64,000 bases of DNA from an uncultured Lachnospiraceae bacterium (GTDB lineage: Bacteria; Bacillota; Clostridia; Lachnospirales; Lachnospiraceae), in the NCBI GenBank assembly GCA_910576535.1, contig CAJTKK010000003.1, positions 62,001 through 126,000 of the forward strand, in the 5' to 3' direction. A program made the position numbers and the translations under genes. The notes beneath the pieces are model-generated. The model made no database searches. It was not told the origin of the DNA and was given only the letters and a program-made list of their open reading frames with translations. Shown here piece by piece: positions 9,487 through 18,707 of this stretch (position 1 is the first letter of the stretch; every line of letters begins with the position of its first letter).

Positions 9487-11844
9487 CTAATAAGCGCAAA
9501 TAGGGTCGAAATCGAACTGAACGCTTTCTTTTCCTGCCCTTCCATTTTCAATCCTTTTTTCTAAAAAATTTTCCACACAATTCTTGGCAGCAATCAGCCG
9601 TCCGTAATCCGTATGCTTTACATAGATCATAAAACGGTAAATATCCTGAATCTTTCCGATGGAAGCTGCCGCAGGGCCAATCACACATAGGCTCTTTTCC
9701 TCTTCCCTGTCCGGATCCGCCTGACCGGTCTTTTTCCCCAAAGGCAAAAAACATTCCTTGGAAACCGGTTCTTCTTCTGTCAGGATCGTCCCCCCGCTTC
9801 TTAGCAGCGTACTGATCCGGGCTGCCAGCTTTTCCCCGTCTTCCTGCACCGGGGAAGCTACCTGAATTGCAAGCATATGAGCCGCAGGGGGGTATAGCAT
9901 CATCTCCCTGTACATCATTTCCTCCTCATAGAACCCTTTATAATCCTGCCTGGCAGCATGAACAATGCTGTAATGCCCCGGATCATAAGTCTGGATCACC
10001 ACCTCCCCGGCCCGCTTCCCCCTTCCTGCGCGCCCAGCCGCCTGGGTCAGGAGCTGGAAAGTCCGTTCCCCGGCCCGGTAATCGTTCATATGGAGAGACA
10101 AATCCGCCGCCAATATTCCGACCAGCGTAACATTTGGAAAATCATGCCCTTTGACAATCATCTGGGTACCGAGCAAGATATCCGCTTCCCCATTGGCAAA
10201 TGCATTCAGAATTTCCTCATAGCTGTCCTTTGTACGCGTGCTGTCCGCATCCATTCTAAGCGCCTTAGCCCCCGGAAACTCTTTATGGAGCGCTTCCTCT
10301 ATCTGCTGCGTTCCCGCCCGGAAACCAAGGATATATTTGGAACCGCATTCCGGGCATCTTTTCACCCCAGACCGTTCATAGCCGCAATAGTGGCAGACTA
10401 ACTTCCCGCCCAAATGCTCTGAAAGGGATACGTCACAATGAGGGCATTTCATCACATGTCCGCATGCCCGGCAGGATACAAATCCCGCATAGCCCCGTCT
10501 ATTTAAAAAAAGTATGCTTTGTTCCTTTTTTGCCAGCCTCTCTTCTATCATCCCATGGAGTTTCCTGCTGAAAGCCGACCGGTTCCCCTGCTTTAATTCT
10601 TCCCGCAAATCTACCGTATAAACCTGCGGCAGTTCTCTTCCTTTCTGCCTTTTTGTTAATTCATACAGCCGGTATTCCCCGGTTTTAGCCCGGTGATACG
10701 CCTCCAAAGAAGGAGTGGCAGAACCAAGCACTACAATTGCGTCATGCATGGATGCAATTTTTTCCGCCGTCTCTCTGGCATGGTATTTTGGCATGGATTC
10801 GCTTTTATATGTATTTTCATGCTCCTCATCAATAATAATTGCCCCCAAGTTAGGAAAAGGGACAAAAAGGGCTGACCTTGGCCCAATCACCACGTCGATT
10901 TCCCCTTTTCTTGCCCGTTCCCACTGATCATATTTCTCCCCTTGGGAAAGCGAAGAATTCATCACCGATACCCGGTCCCCGAAACGCATATAAAAACGCA
11001 GCAGCGTCTGATAGGTTAAAGCAATTTCCGGAATCAGCACAACTGCCTGCCTCCCCCGCAGGATCATGCCTTCAATCACTGCAAGGTAAACCTCCGTTTT
11101 CCCGCTTCCTGTTATCCCGTAAATCAGGCTGGTATCCCGCTTCCCTCTATCAAAATCCCCTAATATCCCGTCGGCCGCCTCCTGCTGCCCGGCATTTAGC
11201 TCTTTCTTCCTTTCATAATCTTTCATTCTGGCATCGGCAGTTTTTTCCAGGCTTTTGACCGGGTTCCGGTAGCAGCTTTCCGTTACGGTACGCAAAGCCC
11301 CCTGTTTTTCCAGGCTTTTGACCGTCTGCAAAGATATATGCAGTTTCCCTGTAACCAGAGGCATCGGAAGCTCCCCCATCCTGATCAGTTCCTGCAGCAG
11401 CCTTGCTTTTGCCGTCTGTTTTCTGCTTATGCAAAACTGAAGCAAATCTTCTGCCTCTTTCCGGGCAAGCAAAAGGACGCAGCTTTTCTTTTCCTGATTT
11501 CTGATTTTCCGTTTCACCGGAAGCACTGTTTTTAATGCCGTTATCATAGTGGAGCCGTACTGTTCTTTCATCCAGGCGGCCAAGGCAATATAATCCGCCT
11601 CTGCCTCCACGCTTTTTTCTTCCACATCCGCAATTTCCTTCAGCTTTTCTAACGCATATTCCGCCTGCCTGCCGATCCTTGCCACATATCCTTTCCTCAG
11701 CCGGTTTCCTTTGCCAAAAGGAACGGAAACACAAGAGCCTATTTTCACTTTTCCCATCAGCCTTTCCGGAATGATATATTGAAATGTCTTATCCAGCTTT
11801 TCATGGGAGATATCTATAATAATGTCTGCGAATCTTTCTTCCAT
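9487..11844 (-). CDS. priA: Primosomal replication-restart helicase PriA
   Basis: A 3'-5' superfamily 2 DNA helicase that reloads the replisome at stalled forks. The Walker A loop GITGSGKTEVY, the DEEH box (IIDEEHENTYK) and a zinc-binding cysteine cluster (CRACGHVMKCPHC and CHYC...CPEC) are in the expected order. The N-terminal ~110 residues are the DNA-binding wing. Length 785 residues, typical. AAAGGAG lies 6 bases before the ATG. Its start overlaps the 3' end of murE by 31 bases, indicating tight co-transcription. Confidence 0.96.
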   Translation of the reverse strand: MEERFADIIIDISHEKLDKTFQYIIPERLMGKVKIGSCVSVPFGKGNRLRKGYVARIGRQAEYALEKLKEIADVEEKSVEAEADYIALAAWMKEQYGSTMITALKTVLPVKRKIRNQEKKSCVLLLARKEAEDLLQFCISRKQTAKARLLQELIRMGELPMPLVTGKLHISLQTVKSLEKQGALRTVTESCYRNPVKSLEKTADARMKDYERKKELNAGQQEAADGILGDFDRGKRDTSLIYGITGSGKTEVYLAVIEGMILRGRQAVVLIPEIALTYQTLLRFYMRFGDRVSVMNSSLSQGEKYDQWERARKGEIDVVIGPRSALFVPFPNLGAIIIDEEHENTYKSESMPKYHARETAEKIASMHDAIVVLGSATPSLEAYHRAKTGEYRLYELTKRQKGRELPQVYTVDLREELKQGNRSAFSRKLHGMIEERLAKKEQSILFLNRRGYAGFVSCRACGHVMKCPHCDVSLSEHLGGKLVCHYCGYERSGVKRCPECGSKYILGFRAGTQQIEEALHKEFPGAKALRMDADSTRTKDSYEEILNAFANGEADILLGTQMIVKGHDFPNVTLVGILAADLSLHMNDYRAGERTFQLLTQAAGRAGRGKRAGEVVIQTYDPGHYSIVHAARQDYKGFYEEEMMYREMMLYPPAAHMLAIQVASPVQEDGEKLAARISTLLRSGGTILTEEEPVSKECFLPLGKKTGQADPDREEEKSLCVIGPAAASIGKIQDIYRFMIYVKHTDYGRLIAAKNCVENFLEKRIENGRAGKESVQFDFDPICAY

Positions 11845-13310
11845 CCCCGCTCCTTTAAGATATCCCGAATCAGGTCTCTTTCATCCATCGGATATTTGAT
11901 GCCTTTGATTTCCTGATAATCCTCATGTCCTTTGCCTGCAAGGACAATAATATCCCCCGGCTCCCCATGATCTATAACATAAGCTATCGCTTCTTTCCTG
12001 TCACAGATTTCCACATACTTTCCTCCGGTTTTACTGATGCCAGTTTTAATATCTTCGATAATATCCTGGGGTTCTTCAAACCTTGGGTTATCCGAGGTGA
12101 TCACCGTCAGGTCGGCCAGGTTCCCGCTAACTTCCCCCATTTCAAATCTTCTCAGCTTAGAACGGTTGCCCCCGCAGCCAAACAGACAGACCAGACGGTT
12201 CGGCTCATATTCTTTCAAAGTGCTAAGCAGGCTTTCCAGGCTCATGGCATTATGGGCATAATCAATCATCAAGGTAAATGCATCCGATACTTTCACCATC
12301 TCAATCCGCCCTTTTACTTTTGCCTCTAAACATGCTTTCTTAATCTTATCCTCTTCCACCCCAAAATGCCTGCATACCGCAATGGCAGTCAGTGCATTAT
12401 AAACGCTGAACCTGCCCGGGGTCGTCACCTCTGCCGTAAAATCCATCAAACCTTTTACGTCAAAAAGCACGCCAAGTTCCCCCGGCTTTTTTATCAGTTT
12501 CAGGTTTTCCGCCCTTAAATCCGCGCTGCGGCCGAACCCATATGTCTCAATCCCGCACGTATGCCCTGTAATTACCTCTTCAAAGCGCGCATCATCCCGG
12601 TTAATAATACCAGTCCGGCACTGCCGGAACAAAAGACTTTTGCACATCAGATATTCTTCAAAGCTCTCATGCTCATCCGGCCCAATATGATCCGGCTCAA
12701 TATTGGTGAATATCCCGATATCAAATATAAAGCCTTGCGTCCTATGAAGCTTCAGTCCTTGGGAAGACACCTCCATCACTACCGCATCACAGCCAATGTC
12801 CGCCATTTGCTTTAAATATTCCTGTAAAAGATAGGATTCCGGGGTCGTATTTACCGCATGGATTCTTTTTTCCCCGATAATCACCTCTATCGTTCCAATC
12901 AGGCCTACCTTATGCCCTGCATTCTCTAAAATGGATTTTACCAGATAGGTAGTCGTAGTTTTTCCCTTTGTTCCTGTAATGCCGATTGTCTTCATCCGCT
13001 CAGCCGGGTTTCCAAACCATGCCGCCGAGATGAACGCCATGGCATAACGGGTATCCTCAACCCGGATCACCGTAATTCCTTCCATCCCTTCCATAGGGAT
13101 ATCCTTTTGCGTTACGAGAGCTTTTGCCCCCTTCTTTACCGCCTCAAGGGCAAAATCATGCCCATCCGCATTGGCTCCCGCTATGCAAAGAAAAAGACAG
13201 CCTTCCGTTATCTTCCTGGAATCATACACTACCCCATCCACATTGATATCCGTCTGCCCGGCTATGCATTGATACTTTATTTTCTCCAATAATTGACTTA
13301 ATTTCCTCAT
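11814..13310 (-). CDS. murE: UDP-MurNAc-L-Ala-D-Glu : meso-diaminopimelate ligase
   Basis: Adds the third stem-peptide residue to peptidoglycan precursors. ATP loop GTKGKTTTTY is present, and the DNPRFEEP motif is the signature of the diaminopimelate-adding rather than lysine-adding enzymes. The organism therefore probably has meso-DAP peptidoglycan. The mid domain of the Mur ligases and the C-terminal domain are complete (about 498 residues). ATG 13310 (MRKLSQLL) has a GAGGA site just upstream; the ATG at 13322 would place that site inside the coding region. It appears to be the first gene of the long housekeeping block. Confidence 0.95.
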   Translation of the reverse strand: MRKLSQLLEKIKYQCIAGQTDINVDGVVYDSRKITEGCLFLCIAGANADGHDFALEAVKKGAKALVTQKDIPMEGMEGITVIRVEDTRYAMAFISAAWFGNPAERMKTIGITGTKGKTTTTYLVKSILENAGHKVGLIGTIEVIIGEKRIHAVNTTPESYLLQEYLKQMADIGCDAVVMEVSSQGLKLHRTQGFIFDIGIFTNIEPDHIGPDEHESFEEYLMCKSLLFRQCRTGIINRDDARFEEVITGHTCGIETYGFGRSADLRAENLKLIKKPGELGVLFDVKGLMDFTAEVTTPGRFSVYNALTAIAVCRHFGVEEDKIKKACLEAKVKGRIEMVKVSDAFTLMIDYAHNAMSLESLLSTLKEYEPNRLVCLFGCGGNRSKLRRFEMGEVSGNLADLTVITSDNPRFEEPQDIIEDIKTGISKTGGKYVEICDRKEAIAYVIDHGEPGDIIVLAGKGHEDYQEIKGIKYPMDERDLIRDILKERGWKKDSQTLL

Positions 13311-13472
13311 ACATCCTCGCATTCTGTTTCCTTATCCATAAAGGATATCACGTAAACCTGGTTTTTTCAACGTTTCCCTTTTAAGTATCCCCTTATTTTA
13401 AAAAGCTTTAAAAGATTTTAATGATTTTTATTTTTTTTATATAAATTAGACACATTTTGAACACATTTAGGA

Positions 13473-13502
13473 ATTATAGTATATGCAAGATAGTTGAAAA
13501 AC
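13473..13502 (-). promoter_or_regulatory. Candidate sigma-A promoter for murE block
   Basis: On the minus strand a perfect TATAAT (13473-13478) is preceded 17 bases upstream by only a poor -35 (T-rich). The sequence just before the -10 is TATAC. It lies about 160 bases upstream of murE, in an AT-rich gap between the fruK terminator and murE. The -10 is convincing, the -35 is not. Confidence 0.4.
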
Positions 13503-13533
13503 TCACTATCTCCCCCCTCATAAGAAATATATG

Positions 13534-13557
13534 AAAAGTCCGGTTTTCCGGACTTTT
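13534..13557 (-). terminator. Intrinsic terminator after fruK
   Basis: AAAAGTCCGG (13534-13543), a TTTT loop and CCGGACTTTT (13548-13557) form a perfect 10-bp stem. On the minus strand it starts 27 bases beyond the fruK stop and its last arm ends in TTTT. It separates fruK from the murE block. Confidence 0.8.
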
Positions 13558-13583
13558 CTGCGTTTCATTTTCTTTCCGGCTTT

Positions 13584-14525
13584 TTATTCCCCTAAATGCT
13601 GTCTTCTTTCAATCTGTACCTTTTCCAACAGTTCTTCCGCCAGTTCCAAAGAAATATCCCCGCTTTCCAGCGTCGCCGTATGAGCCGCCGATATTGCCGC
13701 CGCTCTTTTTAGTGCGGTATACTCATCTTCCCCTTTCAGCAGGGACATGGCATAGGACGCCACCACGCTATCGCCGCAGCCCACTGTATTGACAGCCTTT
13801 ACCGATGGGGTTTTCGCCCAAAGCAGCTCTTTTCCGGTCACCGAAAGCAGTCCCTTCTTCCCTAAAGAAACAAGGACATGCTCTATCCCTGTCCGGCGCA
13901 GTTTTTTTGCCGCTTCCCCTAACTCCCCGATATCCTTTAATCTATGACCAACCAGATATTCCAGTTCCTTCTGATTCGGCTTAATCATAAAAGGTTTCTC
14001 CTTAATCCCATGCAAAAGAGCTTCCCCGCTGGTATCCAGGATACAGCGCAGCCCTGCTTCCTTCCCTGCCTTCACAAGTTTCCCATAGATATCCGCCGGG
14101 ATTCCTTTGGCCACGCTTCCCGACATAACCACCAGCTTGCATTCCCTTAAAGCCTTTTTATAATCCTCCATAAACTGTTCCAGCTCCTGTGCCGAAACGG
14201 CGGGGCCAGGCTCTAACACTTCCGTCACATAACCGTCCTCAGCAATAATGTTGATGCTGCTTCTGGTTTCCCCGGCCACTTTTGTAAAACGGCATTTTGC
14301 ATGAATTTCTTCCATGCAGCTTTCAATAAACTGCCCGGTATAACCGCCAAGAAAGCCGGCCGTCATTACCTCATAACCGTATTGCCGGAGTATTTTCGCC
14401 ACATTAATGCCCTTTCCTCCTGCAATATTGTTCACCGTACGCATACGGTTTACTTGGCCCAACATCAGGGAACCGGTAGTATAAGTCTTATCCACCGCCG
14501 GATTTAATGTCACTGTTAAAATCAT
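13584..14525 (-). CDS. fruK: 1-phosphofructokinase (PfkB family)
   Basis: PfkB-family sugar kinase; the start MILTVTLNPAVDKTY and the segment NIAGGKGINVAKIL are typical of 1-phosphofructokinase/tagatose-6-phosphate kinases. The C-terminal VNTVGCGDSVVA carries the catalytic Asp of the GxGD motif. Expected reaction: fructose-1-phosphate + ATP to fructose-1,6-bisphosphate. About 313 residues from ATG 14525, which has AAAGGAGG 6 bases upstream; the longer frame to 14555 includes that site. No fruR regulator or PTS gene is adjacent, so the exact sugar phosphate is inferred from family only. It lies 60 bases after recJ. Confidence 0.85.
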   Translation of the reverse strand: MILTVTLNPAVDKTYTTGSLMLGQVNRMRTVNNIAGGKGINVAKILRQYGYEVMTAGFLGGYTGQFIESCMEEIHAKCRFTKVAGETRSSINIIAEDGYVTEVLEPGPAVSAQELEQFMEDYKKALRECKLVVMSGSVAKGIPADIYGKLVKAGKEAGLRCILDTSGEALLHGIKEKPFMIKPNQKELEYLVGHRLKDIGELGEAAKKLRRTGIEHVLVSLGKKGLLSVTGKELLWAKTPSVKAVNTVGCGDSVVASYAMSLLKGEDEYTALKRAAAISAAHTATLESGDISLELAEELLEKVQIERRQHLGE

Positions 14526-14584
14526 CATTTGCCTCCTTTCTGGCATATCCGCCATCAGCCGTTTGCTGTTCTGTCTTCTTCCCT

Positions 14585-16345
14585 TTACCGGTATCCCCTC
14601 ATGACGATTTGTATGCTCTCTTTGCCTCCATACCGGTTGATATCCGGATAATAAATAATACTGACCGGGATATCTGCCCGTTCCCCGCTATAGAGCCGGT
14701 TTACCATTGGTTCCCCCGCTTTTTCCGCCAGAAAACCGTGGAACGCTTCCAAATCCCCAAAGTATACCATGTCATAGCAGTATCCGCTGCCGTCCGTCAC
14801 ACTGTATTTTCCTACATTCCTGTTTTTCCCTATAATCCTGCCGCTTAAAATATGGACGTCTTTCTGGGCAAAAACCGGTTTCCCGTTCCCTACGCCAAAA
14901 GGTTCCAGAAGTTCCAGTTCCCTTATCAGTTCCTTTGTGATATAAGACAAAGGCATGGCTACGTCAATATGTATTTTCTCTTCCAGATCCTCTTTCGTGA
15001 GCCGGCATTCTTGATTGATTTTCTCCCGGAAAACATCCACATCCTTTTCTTCCATGGAAAGCCCGGCCGCCATTTTATGCCCCCCATATTTTATAAAACA
15101 TTCCTTACACCTGGTCATTTCCTCGTACATATGATAATTCTCGATGGAACGGCCCGAACCTTTCACCCCTTCTTCCCCTTTGGTCAGCACAAAAGCCGGT
15201 TTCCCATACTTTTCCCGTATTCTCCCTGCAATAATCCCCGCCAGGCTTTCATGTACTTTTGGCAGATAAACCACCAATACCCTATCCTTTTGCATCCTGC
15301 GGCTTTCAATAAACGCAACGGCTTCCTCCGTGCCTTTTACTGTCATTTCCTTCCGGATATCATTCAAATCCTTCAATTCTGCCGCCAGCCTGGCCGCTTC
15401 CGCCTTTTGACTGCTTTGCAGAAGTTCCAATGCCCGCTTTGCTGTATCCAGGCGGCCCGTTGCATTCATACAAGGCCCCAGGACAAAACCGATATGGTAA
15501 GCGGAAAGTTTGCCCGGCTCAATCCCGCAGGCATCCATTAAAGCTCTCAGCCCAAAATTGCGCGTATGCCTCATATTTTCCAGCCCGCATTTGACAATAA
15601 TGCGGTTTTCATCCTTAAGCTCCATCAAATCGCATACCGTAGCAAAAGCCGCTATTTCCAGCAGTTCATCCGTAATATCTGCCTTGCCGCATTCCGCAAG
15701 AAGCTGTTGCGCAAGCTTATAGGCCACTACAGCCCCGCATATATTTTTACATGGATAATCGCAGTCCTCCCGTTTCGGATCTACAACAGCCGCTGCCTTG
15801 GGCAGAAGATATCTCCTGTTCCCCTCCCCGTCTTCCTCATAAGGAATTTCATGATGATCCGTCACTATAATAGTCAGCCCAAGCCGCTTTCCATAAGCGA
15901 TCTGGGCGGCTGCGGCAATCCCGTTGTCACAGGTCACAACAGTATCTACGCCCTCTGAAGCCGCTTCTTCCAGCAAAGCCTCATTCAGCCCATATCCGTC
16001 CTTTACCCTATGGGGAATGACAGTATCCGCTTTGGCCCCGCATTCCGTCAGCCCCCTGAGCAGAATGTGGGAAGCGCAGATGCCATCCGCATCATAATCC
16101 CCGATAATGCGGATGCCTGCCCCCGATGCTATTTTCTCTTTTAGTATCCGGACAGCCTTATCCATATCTTTCAATAACAAAGGTTCATGCAAATCCTCTT
16201 TCCCGCCTTTTAGATATTTCCATATTGCATCGTCCCCTATCACATCCCGGTTCCTGATCAGCCGCGCAATCACAGGATCAATCTTATATCTGTCCGCTAT
16301 CCCCTGGAAATCCGCCCTCTTCGCCGCAACCAGCCACTGAGCCAT
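14585..16345 (-). CDS. recJ: Single-stranded-DNA exonuclease RecJ
   Basis: DHH-family 5'-3' ssDNA exonuclease for recombination and mismatch repair. Metal-binding motifs DYDADGICAS, TCDNGIAA and VTDHHEIP are intact, as is the DHHA1 motif KYGGHKMAAGLSM. An OB-fold-like domain closes the protein. Length 586 residues, close to the E. coli enzyme and shorter than the B. subtilis one. It lies downstream of the secDF terminator. Confidence 0.94.
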   Translation of the reverse strand: MAQWLVAAKRADFQGIADRYKIDPVIARLIRNRDVIGDDAIWKYLKGGKEDLHEPLLLKDMDKAVRILKEKIASGAGIRIIGDYDADGICASHILLRGLTECGAKADTVIPHRVKDGYGLNEALLEEAASEGVDTVVTCDNGIAAAAQIAYGKRLGLTIIVTDHHEIPYEEDGEGNRRYLLPKAAAVVDPKREDCDYPCKNICGAVVAYKLAQQLLAECGKADITDELLEIAAFATVCDLMELKDENRIIVKCGLENMRHTRNFGLRALMDACGIEPGKLSAYHIGFVLGPCMNATGRLDTAKRALELLQSSQKAEAARLAAELKDLNDIRKEMTVKGTEEAVAFIESRRMQKDRVLVVYLPKVHESLAGIIAGRIREKYGKPAFVLTKGEEGVKGSGRSIENYHMYEEMTRCKECFIKYGGHKMAAGLSMEEKDVDVFREKINQECRLTKEDLEEKIHIDVAMPLSYITKELIRELELLEPFGVGNGKPVFAQKDVHILSGRIIGKNRNVGKYSVTDGSGYCYDMVYFGDLEAFHGFLAEKAGEPMVNRLYSGERADIPVSIIYYPDINRYGGKESIQIVMRGYR

Positions 16346-16372
16346 ACCTATCCATCCCTTCCTTTACTGCTC

Positions 16373-16438
16373 TAAAAAAAGAAACATTGGAAGAAATTTT
16401 TCCTGTTTCGCTTTCCGCAGGAAAAATTCTTCCAATGT
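16373..16438 (-). terminator. Strong intrinsic terminator after secDF
   Basis: Two arms of about 21 bases (16384-16405 and 16418-16438) are complementary with a single bulged base. On the minus strand the stem is followed within a few bases by a run of seven T (16373-16379). It starts right after the secDF stop and should isolate the scf-secDF unit from recJ. Confidence 0.9.
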
Positions 16439-16442
16439 CCGC

Positions 16443-18689
16443 TTATGCTTTCTTCACAAATTTTGTCCTGAATACATACCACAAAGCCCCGGTAATGCAT
16501 ACGGAAGAATAAGTGCCGCATACAATGCCTACCATAAGAGGCAAAGCAAATTCCCGGATGCTTGTCACCCCGAATACATAAAGGGAAGCCACCATGAAGA
16601 ATGTCGTCAGGGAAGTAAAGATACTTCTCGACAAAGTCTGGCTGATACTGCTGTTCACCATGTCCTGCAAATTTCCTTTCTTTCCCATTGTTGCCATATT
16701 CTCCCGGATTCTGTCAAAGATAACAATGGTAGCATTAATGGAATAACCGACAATTGTCAGCATACACGCAATAAAAGTATTGCCTACGGATACTCTTGCC
16801 GCCGCATAAAAAGCCAGGACCACAAGAACATCGTGTACCAGCGCAAGCACTGCGCTTGCCCCAAAGCGGATATCCTTAAAGCGGAGCCAGATGTAAACGA
16901 GCATCAACGCTGTCGCAACCAATATGGCAACCACGGCATCTGACTGCATTTCCTTGCTGATAGTGGAACTGATCGTTTCTGCCGTGATTTTTTCCGCATC
17001 CACTGCAAAATTTTCAACCATTACGTTCTTAAATTGCTCTCTTTCCTCTACAGTCAGCGTCCTTGTCTTGAAAATCACCTCATTGGTTCCTGCAACTTTC
17101 TGCGTCTGCACATTGCCGTCCCCGGTAATTGCCTCGATAAAAGGCACAACATTGCTGTCAATATCTTCCATTGCCCTGTCTTCATTGAAAGTCACATTCG
17201 TGGATGTCCCGCCGACAAACTCAAGGCTGTAATTCAGCGTGCTTCCTTTGGAAGATTTATTCATGCCCATCACTGCAAACCCGGCTAAAATCACCGCAAT
17301 GGAAACCGCAAAGAAAACAGGTTTCTTTGATAAAAATGCAATCGTTTTTCTCTCTTTCCCAACGCCGTAAAGAGCCACTTTTTTAAGCCCCACCGCATAC
17401 ATAGCCTTCATAAGCTGCTTCGTAACCACTAAGGCAGTAAACATGGATAAGACAATGCCAAGCGCCAATGTCTGGGCAAAACCTTTTACCGTCCCGGAAC
17501 CCATGAAGCCAAGCACAACCGCTGCAATCAGGGTTGTGACATTTCCATCCAGAATAGCGGAAAACGCCTTTGCAAAACCTATTTTCACAGCCGACTGCAC
17601 CGTTTTACCCGTTGCCAGTTCTTCCCTGATCCTTGCAAAAATAATGACATTGGCATCCACTGCCATACCGATTGAAAGGATAATACCCGCTATGCCCGGC
17701 AAGGTTAGAGTGATTTCAAACAAATTTAAGAGTACAACAATGCCGGCCGTATATATGCTTAACGCAACTCCTGCGGCAATACCCATTACCCAGTAAACGG
17801 CCAGCATGAATACAATAACCAATACAAATCCTACTGCTGCCGCCTTTAAACTGGCGCTGATTGCTGCGCTGCCAAGCTGAGCCCCCACCACATTGGAACG
17901 GAGTTCTTCCAGTTCCAGTTTCAGCCCGCCGATACGGATTGTGGAAGCGAGGGCATCCGCTTCTTCAAAGGTAAAACTTCCTGTAATCTGGGCATTTCCG
18001 TCGGTAATTACCGCATTGACCCCGGGGGCGCTGATAATTCCGTCGTCATAGTAAATTGCCAGGCTTTCCCCTTTTTCATATGCCCTTGCCGTAACGTCCG
18101 CAAATTTCTTTGTCCCATCCTGGGTCATAGTCAGTTCTACAATAAACTGCCGGTTCTGCATGTCATCGCTCACGCTGGCCGCCCTGGCGTCCATCACGTC
18201 CGTTCCTGCCAGCGCAATGGAACCGTTGCTTTGCAGTTCTTCAATCCCTTTTAACAAGATATACGACCATTCCCCGTTTTCATCCAGGGTTCCTGTGTAA
18301 TTCAAACTGCCTTCTTCGTCCGTTTCCGATATGAAATATAAGGAGCCAGGTTTCCCCAATTCCTCCAAAATCGCATTGGCATCGGATACGCCAGGGATTT
18401 CAATATTGATCCTGTCCTCCCCTTCCTGATATACCTGAGCCTCTGTGCTATATTTCTCCACACGCTTCTGCAGCTTATAAATCGTATCTGCCATATCCTC
18501 TTTGGAAGGGTTTTCTTCCCCTGCCACCTGATAGGTAATACTAACGCCGCCGGCAAGGTCAAGGCCAAGCTTGATGCCGGAAGCCGCCCCTGCTTTTTCT
18601 GTCCCGATACCGGATACTGCCGTATAGGAAAGGCCGCATAAAAGCAAAACCATAACCAGCAGGACAATGATTGCCTTATTCTTTTTCAT
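16443..18689 (-). CDS. secDF: Fused protein-export membrane protein SecDF
   Basis: RND-type accessory subunits of the Sec translocase that use the ion gradient to pull proteins out, here as one 748-residue fusion. The SecD half begins with the GLDLAGGVSI motif and has a large extracytoplasmic domain, then six TM helices. The SecF half begins near LEFVGGTST and has six more. AGAGGAGA precedes the ATG. It follows the SCIFF maturase gene by only 18 bases, so it is probably co-transcribed with the ranthipeptide genes; linkage of SCIFF to Sec genes has been seen in Clostridia. Confidence 0.95.
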   Translation of the reverse strand: MKKNKAIIVLLVMVLLLCGLSYTAVSGIGTEKAGAASGIKLGLDLAGGVSITYQVAGEENPSKEDMADTIYKLQKRVEKYSTEAQVYQEGEDRINIEIPGVSDANAILEELGKPGSLYFISETDEEGSLNYTGTLDENGEWSYILLKGIEELQSNGSIALAGTDVMDARAASVSDDMQNRQFIVELTMTQDGTKKFADVTARAYEKGESLAIYYDDGIISAPGVNAVITDGNAQITGSFTFEEADALASTIRIGGLKLELEELRSNVVGAQLGSAAISASLKAAAVGFVLVIVFMLAVYWVMGIAAGVALSIYTAGIVVLLNLFEITLTLPGIAGIILSIGMAVDANVIIFARIREELATGKTVQSAVKIGFAKAFSAILDGNVTTLIAAVVLGFMGSGTVKGFAQTLALGIVLSMFTALVVTKQLMKAMYAVGLKKVALYGVGKERKTIAFLSKKPVFFAVSIAVILAGFAVMGMNKSSKGSTLNYSLEFVGGTSTNVTFNEDRAMEDIDSNVVPFIEAITGDGNVQTQKVAGTNEVIFKTRTLTVEEREQFKNVMVENFAVDAEKITAETISSTISKEMQSDAVVAILVATALMLVYIWLRFKDIRFGASAVLALVHDVLVVLAFYAAARVSVGNTFIACMLTIVGYSINATIVIFDRIRENMATMGKKGNLQDMVNSSISQTLSRSIFTSLTTFFMVASLYVFGVTSIREFALPLMVGIVCGTYSSVCITGALWYVFRTKFVKKA

Positions 18690-18707
18690 GTTCTCTTCTC
18701 CTCTTTC

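Noticed and set aside
16924..17796. Plus-strand ORFs of 80-120 codons opposite secDF and similar ones opposite priA, groL, rsh and others
   Set aside because: They mirror strong genes on the other strand, lack ribosome sites and show no protein-like motifs.
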